NCBI RefSeq assembly: GCF_024323335.1
Contig: NC_066580.1
Span: forward strand, 440,281,351-440,345,350
DNA: 64,000 nt
Direction of reading: 5' to 3'
Source of the DNA: Lathyrus oleraceus
Taxonomy: Eukaryota; Streptophyta; Magnoliopsida; Fabales; Fabaceae
Shown: piece by piece, positions 1 to 12,000 of the stretch
Position numbering within the stretch: position 1 is the stretch's first letter
Layout: each line of letters starts with the position of its first letter
Position numbers and translations under genes: made by a program
Notes under the pieces: generated by a model
What the model was told of the DNA's origin: nothing
What the model saw: only the letters and a program-made list of their open reading frames with translations
Database searches by the model: none

Positions 1-444
1 AAATATAAATTTCATGACCTAAAACCTTGCCAATCAAAATGGCATTTTTGGACCTTTTTCATTAAAATTCAAAGTTTGACCAAACTTTGACTTTTTGCTT
101 CTTTGACTTTTTCTTGACTTGGCCAATTGGGAATTGTTTTAGACCATATTTGAGACATGTTCCAAGTTTGAATTCATGGTCATACCACCATTGTACCACA
201 TTTTGGACCAAAAGTGCATAATTAGGCAAATGGTGCAAATAGCTATACAAATGCAAGGCAAGTACAGCATTCTAGTACAGAATAGAAACAGCCTTTGCAA
301 ATGTCTGCTAGCAGCCTATGCCCAGCCCACTCGACCACAAACATACCCCCATTTTCCATTTTTGTCCAAAATTAGCAAGTTGGCAATTACACTCATTCAA
401 GCAAAACAAGTTTAGTACTTCCTAAACCAATGCTAAACAGGTCA

Positions 445-450
445 TATAAA
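445..450 (+). promoter_or_regulatory. Probable TATA box of Ogre-1 5' LTR
   Basis: TATAAA within a stretch reading GGTCATATAAAGAGG, the clearest TATA element in the LTR. It would lie about 1.35 kb into the full LTR. In Ogre-2 a TATATAA lies about 1.26 kb into its LTR, a comparable position. Transcription would start about 25-35 bases downstream, near 475-485. Inferred only; no transcript data. Confidence 0.5.
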
Positions 451-3400
451 GAGGATTTTCTGCAGAAACCAACCCTAGTTTTTGCAGCCTCCACACAGAA
501 AAATTGAGATACTCTCCTTCTTGCATTTGGCACGGTTGGGATTTTCTGTTCAAACCATCAAAGCACACGAGTCCCTCTTGTTTCCTTCATTATCTAGACA
601 ACATCTTGAGCACATTCTCATCATCATTTCTCAACTGAAACACTTTCCCTAGCTCTGCATCTTCAAGAACATTGTTAATGGCAGATATCGAGTTGGACCA
701 GGCTATGTGTTCCTGAGCTAATTTTCTGCAAGCATTCAACCTTTGGAAGCTGTGTGACTACCTGTTTCGAGCTATATCCATCAACCCACCACTGTTCCAT
801 CAACTTGCTTCAAAAACAAGTAAGTTTTCCATTACCTCCATTCTCCAATCCATGCCATGTGATATGTAGGTCCTTGTATGCTAGTTTCCATGCATTTTAT
901 TTCATTCAAAGTGGTGCTCTCATGATGGAGAAATTTGAACTTTCATTCTCATACACAGTTAGGTTTTCCATCGATTTGGCTTGTATAGGGTGATTTAAGG
1001 AAAAGGGATAGCACATTCGTGTTGTAGGTTGCATATTGATTCTATTGATGTGCTTGTTTGGTCATGCTGTTTGTTTTGAAAATTCGAGCTGCATAGTGAT
1101 GATGAAAGCCCTGCTACTGTTTTGAAACCCTACTTTGCCCAGTATATGCACTCATGATTATGCTTGGATTGTTGTTAGTTGGTGTACATGCTAGTAATGT
1201 TTCATAGGTCAGGATTATTGAGGATTCTGTTTATATTTGGTTGTTCACAATTGTTGGTTGATGTTAATGATGAACCTTGCTGTTACAAACCCTAGAGCTT
1301 GCCAGAATTTCTGCATGAATGTGTATGGTTGGTTGTTGTTGGGATGTGCATGAACATTGTTGTGTTATTGCCCTGCTGTTCACTATGTTGGAGTGTTGAT
1401 TGCATGAAGCTACATGATGAAATATTGCTGTATCTATTAACCCTAGTTTAATTCCATTTTGTTTTCCCTCAGAATCATGCCTGCTGTTGTTTGTACTTGC
1501 ATGAACTTGTTGCTATTGCTATGCTAACAGCCATGCTATAGATTGATGATGATTTTGATGAACATGAATTTCAAACCCTGCTGCTGTTAAACTACTTGCC
1601 CTGCCCAGAATTTTGATTGAATGTTATATTGGTGTGCTGCTGTTTAGATGTGCATGAGCATACTGTTTCATTGCCATGTTTGCTTGCCATGAAGTTTGTA
1701 TTTTGTTTAAATGATGAGGAACATGGATGATGGATATGAAGATGCTGTTACTACCCTGCTGTTATTTTGAATCTTATAATATCTGTCCTAAAAATCCATG
1801 AGATCATGAATGCTGTTGATTGCTTGATGAGTAAACATTGACAAATGCTATGCTGTTTGTGTATTTACTGTTTGATTCTGTTTAGATGTTGGCTGAATTT
1901 GTTTGAAGTTTACCATGAACCATGCTAGTTAAATCCTGCTACTGTTATGCTTGAATCATGAGTATGCCTAGAATTTTCTCGTGATCCATGTCTTGTTTTG
2001 TTGTTGGTTGGTGCTACACATGAAAACCTTGCTGCAGTATTTGAAACTCTTTGAACATTTGTCATGAGATCCATGTGAAGCATTGTTGCATACTGTTGGT
2101 TGCTTGCTATGTGAATATTACCATGGCCATAATTAGTCGTTTCTGTTGGATTTCAATTGATAAATTGATGCTGCAAGTGCCCTACTGCTGTTTCAAACCT
2201 GTCATTTCCAGAACTTCCCTTTGATATGCTTGTTTTGGTTGTTGGTCGATATTGCTTAATGATGACAATGTTACCTTACCATGTGGGATGCTGTTTGTTT
2301 GTTGAATGAACATTACCATTGCCATGTTAGTTGTTGGTTTGCTGGAATTCCAACTGATAATGATTGATGAACACATGAAACCATTGCTACTACTACCATG
2401 CTGTGTTGGTTGAATGAGGAATATTGATGTTCAATACCATGTTTGCTTGATGTCTACGTATGATGAGCACATGATGATGGTAATGAATGCTGTTGTTGCT
2501 TGAGCCTGCCATGCCTAGATTTCTCCCTTGATTAATGCTTGTTTTGCTGTTGGCTGATGCTGTTTAATAATGCTGTTACAATGTTGATTTTGTTTGGATG
2601 TTGATGAGCCATGCTGTTACCATGCTGTTGAGATATCAATTGATGATTGCATGATGATGATGCTTTGTGCCATGTTTGTTTGTATGCTATTGAATTTCGT
2701 GATTGAGGATGAATGCATTGCCCTGCTGTTGTTATTGGTATTTGCATGATAATTTGTACTGTCATGCTTGAATCATGAATTGCCCTGTTTGTTTATGCTT
2801 ATTCTCTGCCCAGATTTTGCTCGATTAAGTGTTGTTTGGTTGTCGGTTAAATGGTTGTTCATAGGCTGTATTTGATCATTGATGTTTGGTTGTGTTTTGT
2901 TGGTTAACTTCTGGTCGAATTGCATGATAAGTTTAGAATGATGAATGAATGTTGCTGCATTTCCAAGCCCTAGGTTTCTTTTTAAAATCCAGAAAACTCA
3001 CATGCTATTGGCTGTTGTTTTTCGTTTTACTGTTTCATTGGAAATGAACCAACCAAAACATTTCCCGTGGCCTTCCCAAACGCAGCGTTTGGTTTAATGA
3101 ATGCCAAAATTACAAGAGTGCCATTCAGTTGACTTGTTGACCATCCATGCCATGTCTTTTGTTCATACTTCATTCCAATTATTTCCTCAACTTCATAAAT
3201 TAATTTCTCATTCAAATTAAATCCAAAAATTATGATTCTTTTTCCACAATGTCCATGATTGAGTCTAGTTTATAATTATGATTTTTAATCATTTTTTTCA
3301 TTGACTGGATTTTTATTGACAATTGTTTTCCCAATATGTGTGCATAAATGATACATCTTACCATTTCAATTGTGAAATACTCATGTTATGTCCAATGACT

Positions 3401-4561
3401 TTGAATTTTTTTGTGATGAAACTAGACATGTTCACCTTCATTTTGGTATAAAGTTTGTGGATTTCCCATTTGTGGTTCGCTGGTTATGATTTTTTGAAGT
3501 CATGTGTTACAATTGTTGCTATACCATGATCATACATTTTCCATATTTTTGTTCACATGCTTCCTTGCATCCAAATGCCCCCAAATTTTGCATGAATGAT
3601 CCCTTGTCTGTCTAATTGATGTATGAATTTTCTTGGAATTAATCTTGCTGTTTTCCATTTGATTGAGAATTTTCTTCCATACCTAGTCATTTGTTGACTT
3701 TTTGTGCTATGCCTTGCCAAATCTTTTGTGAAATTCTCAAATCATATTGTATATCCATGAAATTTCATATGTGAAAACTAGACTCTTTGAGCTTTGCATT
3801 GGTGTTAATCTCATTCATTTCTCTTCTGTTTTCAAATTGATATGATTTTTTGAAGTTGACCCATGCTTGTTGACTTTCACCATGCTTACTTGAACTTTGT
3901 ATGACTTCATGATTTTAATTGCCTGCCTTCCTCTCATCCAAATGCCATGAAATTTTACATGTATACCATGTTAGATGTTAGGATTGAGTGTGATTTATTT
4001 CATGGTTTTTGAGATTGCTTAGGTTGACTTTTGCTGCAAGTCATTCTGTTGACTTTTGCATGCTTTCTTTGCCTTACTTTGACTTCAAATGTTCATGTAA
4101 TGATCATAATGCATGATATGATTGTGGGCCCAAGGGTGATTGCTTTCTAATTGGTTGACTTTGACTTTGAGTTGACTTTTCCTTGCTGCCTTGACTTTTT
4201 CTTTCATGTTTGACCCTAGGCTAGTCCTAGTGGTCCTTTGGACTTATGTTGAGTTCATCTGTTTCAGGTTGAGCACAATGCTTCAAAGATCACTCAAACT
4301 TGTTTGAATTTGATTTGTTTATCCTATGCTAACCTTTGTTTTGCAGATGGTTGGACTCATAACTTGAGTCTTATGCTTTGCTCAGTTGATCCCCTGTGTT
4401 GACTGTTTGCCATTTCTTTGATTTAAACTTTTGACTTGTTTACTAATAAGTTTGACTTTTTCAGGTACTTTAGTTGCTTAAGTTCTCTGAACTTGCTTGC
4501 TTTGCTATTTTAGCATTTGCTTTTGAGGTATAAACCTTTCTTTCTTCATGTAGTCTGGAGA

Positions 4562-4583
4562 CCCGGTCTGTTATCTGACCGGG
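4562..4583 (+). other. Perfect 7-bp hairpin in Ogre-1 LTR (also 24427-24448)
   Basis: CCCGGTC, an 8-base loop TGTTATCT, then GACCGGG. Ogre-2 has the equivalent hairpin at 55379-55400 (minus strand: CCTGGCC, loop TGTTACTT, GGTCAGG). Two base pairs have changed on both arms (C-G to T-A and T-A to C-G) and one has become G-T, so pairing is kept. It lies in the transcribed part of the LTR if the TATA call is right. Confidence 0.65.
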
Positions 4584-5119
4584 CAAACTGTCTGAAGTCC
4601 TCCTTAAGAGGCAATGCCTGTGTTTGTTTAAAATAGTCCCAAGCAGGAAAAGACCTTCAAGTAAGGCAATTGGTGGAAGGTAGGGATAAGCAATCTATCC
4701 CCCACTATTCAGTGTGTCCTCTCTCTGCTCCCATTACATGGTTGAAGCATTGAGATAAAAACCCAAGATCTATCGAGTCAATAATGGGGAAAGAGTTCCA
4801 TCTTTCTGAACTCCCCCACTTTCTATTATTTGATGCTCTCCCTGATTAGGGATAGAAGCAATGAGGCACACCCCTCATCTCCTTTCATCTGCTTCACCTT
4901 AGCCTCTCAATGGCAAGGTTAAGAGCAACACTTACCCCATTCCAGTTGGCCCTAGTGCCTAACCTTTGATGTTTGAGCCCCCTTGTTGGTGTGTTTATTC
5001 TTATGCTGTATGTGTTTGTGATTGCCTTGTTTGCTTCCTTAGGCTTTAGTTTGTGCTTGCCCTTGTGCAAGGTAGGTAGTGTGGCTTAACCCTTGTGTGA
5101 GCCATACTTAGAGTTGTTT

Positions 5120-5848
5120 GGCCGAACTACGGCAACTCTGATTCTCATGTTCAGATGAGATACGTAGGCACGAGACGCGATGTCTTGCCGAGTTTGACTA
5201 ACCACTAACATCTAATTTCTTTTCTCTCACCCCTGTTGTGATTGAGATATCCCTCTTCTCTTGCCCTAGTTGCAATCGAGACTTTGCTTTTTTCCTGTGT
5301 CTGCTTAGGATAGGTTGGCCCTTGTGCCATTTAGCTAGAAACCTTAACTTAGGGTTGACTTTGCATGACAACATCTAGGCTCGAGTCGTAGTCTCCCTAG
5401 AGTTGTGTCTCCCTCTGTTATCTGGTTAGGCTAGATCCTTTGTCCCTGCGTAGGGGAACTACATCGCCCTGATCTTCACACCAGATGAAGTATGTAGGCA
5501 GGAGATTGAGCTGATCTCTCCGGGCGCCTTTTCTTTTCTTTTGTGTTTGTTTGACAGTTATAGGCTGAGTCCCCGACTCCCTATCTATCTGTTGTGTTGT
5601 TTAGGTTCGGATGCTGACATAAGTCCAGTGATTGGCAGTCGGGCTCCACGTTTGCCTGTGTTTTGTCTTGTTTGTGTGCGTGTCAGCCGAGCTACGAATG
5701 CTCTGATTCTTCTCTCGTCCGAGAAGATACGTATGCATAGGATGCGACATCCTAGCGAGCATGTGTCTCCCCAGTCCGAACTACTTGGACTCTGATGTCT
5801 ATGCCTGATAGACTAAGTAGGCCCAGGATGCGACATCCTGCCGAGTCA
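5120..5848 (+). other. Four repeated multi-helix RNA-like modules near the end of the LTR (also 24985-25713)
   Basis: Each module has a helix P1 closing a hairpin P2, then a conserved TAGGCA-type stretch, then a hairpin P3 and CGAG. P1 pairs: CTACG/CGTAG (5127-5131 with 5163-5167), CTACAT/ATGTAG (5459-5464 with 5492-5497), TACG/CGTA (5693-5696 with 5730-5733), CTACTT/AAGTAG (5781-5786 with 5815-5820). P2 stems: TCTCAT/ATGAGA, CTTCA/TGAAG, CTTCTC/GAGAAG, GTCTAT/ATAGAC. P3 stems: AGAC/GTCT, GAGAT/ATCTC, AGGAT/ATCCT, CAGGAT/ATCCTG. The differing bases are matched on both arms. Ogre-2 has equivalents at 54313-54741. Confidence 0.7.
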
Positions 5849-6145
5849 GTCTCAGTCAGTCTCTTTCGTTTCTTTCAGCCAGTTGTGTGTGTGAGTTTTG
5901 AGCAGTGTTAGCAACCAATTTTCTTTCCTATTGTGCGTGGATCCCGTCGAGTACGACGGATGCGTAGGGGTGCTAATACCTTCCCTTCGCATAACCGACT
6001 CCCGATCCCATTCTCTTTGGTCGCGAGACCACGTCTTTTCCAGGTTTACTCTGAGCGTTTCCTTTCCCTCTTTTGGGATAAATAACGCACGGTGGCGGCT
6101 CTGTTGTTCTTGTTTTCCCGCCGGTTTTTCGCGCGATGCGACAGC

Positions 6146-6163
6146 TGGCGACTCTGCTGGGGA
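6146..6163 (+). promoter_or_regulatory. Primer-binding site of Ogre-1 (tRNA-Arg type)
   Basis: TGGCGACTCTGCTGGGGA, two bases after the LTR end. It is complementary to a tRNA 3' end reading ...GAGTCGCCA. Ogre elements are known to use a tRNA-Arg primer, and this is the same 18-mer found on the minus strand in element B (40024-40041). It sets the element's orientation as plus. Confidence 0.9.
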
Positions 6164-6954
6164 CATAGAGAAGTTGACCTATGCTGGTCCATCTTCCCTG
6201 AGCGAGTCTCTCCTAGCGCTCTCTAGGATTAGGGTTTTGGTTGCTTTCCGCTTGTTGTATTTTATTGCATTCATTATATATATGTACATTTTATTGTTTG
6301 CATTGATTGTGTGCATTGATGTTTGCATTTCATATTCATTATTCATTCGCTGGCTGGTTGTCTGTTTTCTCTGTGTGGGGGGGGAGTCAGTTGAGGTAAA
6401 AGGTCCAATACCCAGACCATGAGTGAAAATCTAGGATGATTAGGAATAGAGTGATTCATGGGAAGCGGGTGGTATGGCGCCACTTAGCGGAACATTGATA
6501 TCACGAGCAGTTCAGACCCTGGTGGGGTACTATCGTTACATACTTCCGGTGTGTATATGATAGTATTTCTGCGAAAGGTTATTTATGCTGCGTTTCTCTC
6601 AGCTTTACCCTGGCCTAGACTACACCCGTGAGTGGGGAAGGGTTATTTCATTACAGGTACCGTTGGTGACTTTGGTTCTGATGGTGACTTTATGTTCAGA
6701 CAGTGTGATCAGTTTGACCTTAAGATTGGATTTAAGTTCCGAGTTTTGACTGAAGTTTCGACCCAGCAATCAGAGTTTGCGCAACCAGCCAGCCGTGTCT
6801 GCATCATGTGCATCATAGCATATTTATTTTTCAAAAGAAACGCCTTGAAAAAAAAATCAAAAAAAAAATCGAAAAAAAAAGAAGAGAAAAAGAAACTAAT
6901 CTCTGCATGCATATCATTTCTCAGGTACATTCCCGAGTCTGTCTACTGATAGAG
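6164..6954 (+). other. Ogre-1 5' untranslated leader
   Basis: No convincing coding sequence. It holds a G-rich run (6377-6385) and an A-rich tract of A8-A10 blocks (about 6848-6895). The frame used by ORF1 is open back to 6808, but the A-rich part codes only for lysine-rich filler, so I place the ORF1 start at the ATG of 6955. Confidence 0.5.
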
Positions 6955-8594
6955 ATGACAACAGTTCCCGAGTTGAAGAGGACGACCTGCTCCTACAGTT
7001 TCCATCGTGAGCCGTTGACTCCGCTAGTTGAGTTGGGTAGCCTTGTGAAGGATGATCGACTGAAGGGTTTTGTTGGGCGGTATGGAGATGTCTTGGCAGT
7101 GTTGAAGACGGTAGTAGATCCAGTGCCTCTGCAGACACTACTCCAGTTCTATGATCCAGAGCTCAGATGCTTCACCTTCCAGGATTATCAGCTTGCACCC
7201 ACCCTTGAGGAGTACTCTATCCTGTTGAGTATCCCCGTTCAGCATCAGATTCCCTTCTTGGACGTCCCCAAGGAGGTCGACTTCAGATTGATTGCCAGAG
7301 CTCTCCGGTTGAGTGTTGAGGAGGTTGGTAAGAATTGGAAGCCCTGTGGGGAAGTTGTTGGACTGCCGTTGAAATTTCTGTTGAGGGTAGCCAGAGATGA
7401 AGCAGAGAAGGGGAATTGGGAAGTTTTTCACGCACAGCTAGCTGCCATGATTTATGGGATCGTCCTATTTCCTAGTATGCCGAACTTCATTGACTATGCT
7501 GCCATCAGCATTCTCATCAGAGGGAATCCAGTCCCCACTCTCTTAGCAGATACTTACTATGCCATCCACAGTAGGCATGGTAAGGGTGGAGCCATCAGGT
7601 GCTGCCTACCTCTCCTGTTCAGATGGTTCATGTCTCTTCTGCCAGTCAGTGGACCGTTTGTAGACACCCAGAGCACTCTGAAGTGGACTCAGAGGATCAT
7701 GTCGCTCACCTCCTACGACATCAGGTGGCAGTCATACCGGATGGACGTGAAAGATGTTATCTTGAGTTGTGGTGAATTCCGGGGCGTACCACTCATAGGG
7801 ACCAAGGGTTGCATCAATTACAACCCAGTTCTCTCCCTTCGCCAGCTAGGGTTTGTCATGAGTAAAAGACCACTCGAAGCTGAGATAGCTGAGAGTTTCT
7901 GTTTTGAGAAGAAGGATGACCCTGTTAGGTTGGAGCAGATTGGAAAAGCCTGGAGAGATGTTGGAGTGAAAGATGGATCCGTTTTAGGGAAGAAGTTTGC
8001 CATTGCCATGACCGATTACACCGATTGGGTAAAAAGAGAGTGGAAACTTTGCTGCTTCCCTACGATAGGATGGAGCCGTTGCAAGAGCAACCACCCTTGG
8101 TACTTGCTGATAGAGTGCCTGCTGAGCACTATAAGCAAGCCTTGATGGAGAGTCGTCGTCTGAGGGAGAAGGAGCAAGACACTCAGATGGAGTTGTACAA
8201 AGCTCAGGCCGATAAGCTGCATTTGGCCCATCAACTCAGGGAAGTGCAAGGAGAGGATGCTGGTAGAGCAAGGGGTAAAAAGAGATCATATGAGGAGATG
8301 GAATCCCTGATGGATGCAGAACATAGGGAGTGTATGAGGCTACAGAGAGCAGAGGTCAACTATCAGAAGAAAATCAGAGACTTGGAGAAGCAACTCAAGG
8401 ACAAAGATAGTCAGTTGAAGAAGGAGATGGAGTTGAGACAGAAGTCAGAGGAGTATCTTGGAGGAGAAGTCTTGGAGCTGAGGAGACAATTGAAAGAGAA
8501 GATCACTCCGCTACCAGATTGTTCAGAATGTTCACTGTTGATAGACCAGTGTCATTACCTGAAGACCCTCATCCCAGAAGACCGTCTGCCATAG
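6955..8594 (+). CDS. Ogre ORF1 protein (plant-mobile-domain-like N-terminus, coiled-coil C-terminus); one frameshift
   Basis: This is the extra ORF that Ogre elements carry upstream of gag; its function is not known. The start is ATG 6955, where the protein begins MTTVPELKRT. Residues about 20-330 form a globular region rich in Leu/Trp with a motif CFTFQDYQLAPTLEEY, which resembles the plant mobile / aminotransferase-like family found in plant transposons. From about 8040 onward the sequence is strongly charged (runs of E, K, R, Q with heptad leucines), predicting a coiled coil, and it ends at TAG 8592-8594. The reading frame breaks once: the first frame stops at 8145 and the continuation is in the -1 frame from about 8027, as if one base were lost in GGTAAAAAGAGAG (8028-8040). 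The break sits in an A run, so a sequencing error is possible. Element B lacks this gene. Confidence 0.8.
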
Positions 8595-9066
8595 ACTGCA
8601 TCCTTGTTTTGTATTTTGTTGCTGAATCACCTCCAGACTTGTTGGATGGGGTTCATTTGTTTGTAATCCATCTCTGTTGGATCTTTTTATTGAGAATCAC
8701 CTCCAGGCTTGTTGGATGGGATTCTTTTTCTTTGTACTCTGTTTTCGAGTGTTCAGTTGTATGACTTCTTTTGTACCCTTATTCATATATAAGGCTGTGG
8801 ATTTTCTCTGTTGCTCTCATTTTTCCCCGTATCTGTTTATCTCTTGTTGCTGCAGGTTGCCATCTTTTCCAGAATGGGTCAGGCTCTTTGAATGCCTGAG
8901 AAATGAGCATCTCATGTGCATCATGCATATCATTAGACATCATAATCATATCATTTGCATAACAGGTGTTCTTGTGCAGTCTTCTTACTGTGGGTTCCTG
9001 TGTTCAGGCAGGATAGCTGATCAAAGACAACACCGCTACTCAACGAGGCTCAACCATCAACGCAAC
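8595..9066 (+). other. Spacer between ORF1 and gag with a 69-bp imperfect duplication
   Basis: The frame used by gag is open back to 8677 but shows no recognisable domain before the ATG at 9067. Around 8624 and 8693 the phrase GAATCACCTCCA(G)(A/G)CTTG recurs, a 69-bp imperfect tandem duplication. T-rich stretches precede gag. I see no splice evidence here that I trust. Confidence 0.45.
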
Positions 9067-12000
9067 ATGGATCAAGTACAAGCCGAGTTGGCAGAGATGA
9101 GGGCAAGCATGGCCCAATTCATTCACATGATGCAAGGGGTCGCACAAGGCCAAGAAGAGCTACGAGCAATGGTCCAGAGGCAAGAAGCTACATTGCCACC
9201 GCCCAACCAGCCTCTGCAAGAAGGAAACCCAGTTCCTGAAGTCCCTGCCGCTGCTATTCCCGTCAACAACTACGCTGTGGGTGAAGAGTTGAGGGGTATC
9301 CGAGTCGACGGTCAACCGATTGCTCCGGATGTTGTTAGTCCCAGAGTCATCCATGCTCCGGTCCGTAACAGAATTCCAATTGTTGACAGACAAGAGGATT
9401 TGTTTACTATGCTCAGTGAAGATGACAACATGTTGGGTAGAAATGATGCGAGAGATCGCAAAGTTGAGGCCCTAGCTGAGAAAATCAGGGCGATGGAATG
9501 TCAAAACTCCCTAGGTTTTGATGTCACCAACATGGGATTGGTTGAAGGACTTAGAATCCCGCACAAATTCAAGGCGCCGTCATTCGACAAATACAACGGT
9601 ACCTCCTGCCCTCGCACCCACGTGCAGGCGTACTACAGAAAGATATCCGCATATACAGACGATGAGAAGATGTGGATGTATTTCTTCCAGGATAGTCTAT
9701 CTGGGGCATCCTTGGACTGGTATATGGAATTGAAGCGGGATTCAATTCGGTGCTGGAGAGACCTGGGTGAGGCATTCCTCAGGCAGTACAAGCACAATAT
9801 GGACATGGCTCCAACCAGAACTCAGTTACAAAGCTTATGTCAGAAGAACAATGAAAGTTTCAAAGAGTACGCCCAGAGATGGCGCGAACTAGCTGCGAGA
9901 GTTCAACCCCCTATGCTGGAAAGGGAGTTGACTGACATGTTCATTAGCACTCTTCAAGGTGTCTACATGGACCGGATGGGAAGCTGCCCATTCGGAAGCT
10001 TTTCTGACGTCGTGATCTGCGGCGAAAGAACTGAGAGCCTGATCAAAGCTGGGAGGATCCACGATACTGGTTCCTCATCGTCATCAAAGAAACCCTTCTC
10101 TGGGGCACCTCGCCGTAGAGAAGGAGAAACCAACGCTGTACAGCACAGAGGGAGTGCTTACAGAGCCAACAACAGGGACCAGTATCGTCCAATCGCTGCA
10201 GTGACTATTCCTGCACCTCAACCGCGTCCACAACAACAACAAAGGGTTCAGCAACAACAACCGCAACAACAACCGCAACAACAGCAACAACAACAGCAAC
10301 GACCTTTCCAGCCTAGGCAAAGATTGCAGGCTGATAGGAGATTCGACCCTCTGCCCATGTCGTACGCAGAGCTACTACCCGAACTACTCCGGTTAGGGTT
10401 GGTAGAGTTGCGTACGATGGCAACTCCTACTGTGCTGCCACCCGGCTATGACGCCAATGTACGATGTGACTTTCACTCTGGGGCACCAGGCCACCATACT
10501 GAAAGATGCCGGGCTTTGCAGCACAAGGTCCAGGACTTGATTGATTCCAAGGCAATCAACTTCTCTCCGGTTCCAAATGTGGTGAACAATCCTATGCCTC
10601 AGCATGGAGGGCGCAGGGTTAATAACATTGAAGATGGGGAAGCTGAAGACCTGGTAGTGAATGTTGAAGATGTTCAGACGTCTCTGTTGGTCGTCAAGGG
10701 CCGATTGTTGAAGGGGGGTGTTGACCCGGGCTGCGATGAAGATTGTGTGGGTTGTTCAGAATCTACCAATGGTTGTGACCAGTTGAAGGCTGGTATTCAG
10801 AGGTTAATAGATGAGGGCTGTTTGCAGTTTAGCCGTGCTACCAGAGATATTGGGGCAGTGTCTACTGTCACCATTTTTTATAAGCCAGCTGAAGGAAGAG
10901 GGCGTGGGGCTGTCAGTGCACCCACAACCAGCAATACTCCGGTTACCATTCCTACCCCGGTAACCATCCGTGCACCAGTTACTATTGTTGCGCCTGGCAG
11001 AAGGCAGATTGAAAATAGTAGGGCCGTGCCCTGGAGTTATGACAATGCCTATCGCCGAGATAGGAGGGCTGGTAACCAGACAAGACCAGTTGCTCAAACA
11101 CCAGTTACAATCAGTGCCCCTGTGAGGATCCCTGCTGTTACAAGTCCGGTAGTGGACAACGTTGGAGGACAGGGAGGTTTCACAAGGAGTGGACGACTGT
11201 TTGCTCCTCAGCCTTTGAGAGATGCTGCTGCCGAGTCATCTGCAAGGGCTAAGGGCAAACAAACAATGGTTGACGAAGAACCGGCTCAGAAGGAGGCTGA
11301 GGGTTCTTTCCAGAAAGATGTCGAGGAGTTTATGAAGATCATAAAGAAGAGTGATTACAAGATTGTTGATCAACTCAACCAGACTCCGTCGAAGATCTCG
11401 ATACTCTCTTTGCTGATGTGTTCTGAGGCACATCGGGACGCCTTGCTGAAAATGTTGAACATGGCATACGTCCCGCAAGAGATATCGGTCAACCAGCTGG
11501 AGGGTGTACTAGCAAATGTGAGTACCAGGCATGGTGTAGGTTTCACTGACCTAGACTTGACGCCTGAGGGCCGTAATCACAACAAAGCCTTGCACATCAC
11601 TATGGAATGTAAGGGAGCTGTATTATCACATGTGCTAGTGGACACCGGGTCGTCCCTGAATGTCCTTCCGAAGCAAATATTAAAGAAAATCGATGTTGAG
11701 GGAGTCGTGCTCACTCCCAGTGACCTGATCGTGCGTGCATTCGACGGATCCAAACGGTCTGTGTTTGGTGAAGTCACATTGCCAGTGAAGATAGGTCCTG
11801 AGACCTTTGACATCGTATTTTACGTGATGGACATTCAGCCTGCTTATAGCTGTCTGTTGGGGCGTCCTTGGATTCACGCCGCTGGAGCAGTCTCGTCAAC
11901 TCTCCATCAGAAACTCAAATATGTCTGGAACGGTCAGATTGTGACCGTATGCGGTGAAGAGGAGATTCTGGTGAGCCATCTTTCCTCTTTCAAGTATGTT

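Larger units (their letters stand above)
1..6143 (+). repeat. Ogre-1 5' LTR (3' 6.1 kb of it)
   Basis: Matches 19863-26008 throughout. It ends in ...GCGACA at 6143, directly before the PBS. I found five length differences against the 3' LTR, all single-base changes in homopolymer runs (near 1237, 1436, 2834, 3546 and 4417), and noticed no substitutions. The first part is AT-rich and T/G-rich with many short CTGTT/ATGATG stretches and no coding capacity. The last 1.6 kb are GC-richer and structured. The TG...CA ends are canonical, the starting TG being visible only in the 3' copy. Confidence 0.95.

Noticed and set aside
2182..3215. Minus-strand frames in the Ogre-1 LTR, repeated at 22046-23080.
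   Set aside because: Low-complexity translations (Q, H, N, S-rich) of TG-rich DNA, duplicated only because the LTR is duplicated.
5541..6422. Open frames at the end of the LTR (also at 25406-26095).
   Set aside because: They cross the structured LTR modules and the LTR/PBS boundary, which are explained by RNA/LTR function; no protein similarity.
8028..8040. Programmed -1 ribosomal frameshift in ORF1.
   Set aside because: The bases could act as a slippery run, but the site is inside a continuous conserved protein rather than at a domain boundary, and other single-base homopolymer changes in this element suggest an indel or sequencing error.
10084..10320. Leucine-run protein on the minus strand.
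   Set aside because: Antisense of the polyglutamine CAA/CAG stretch in Gag.
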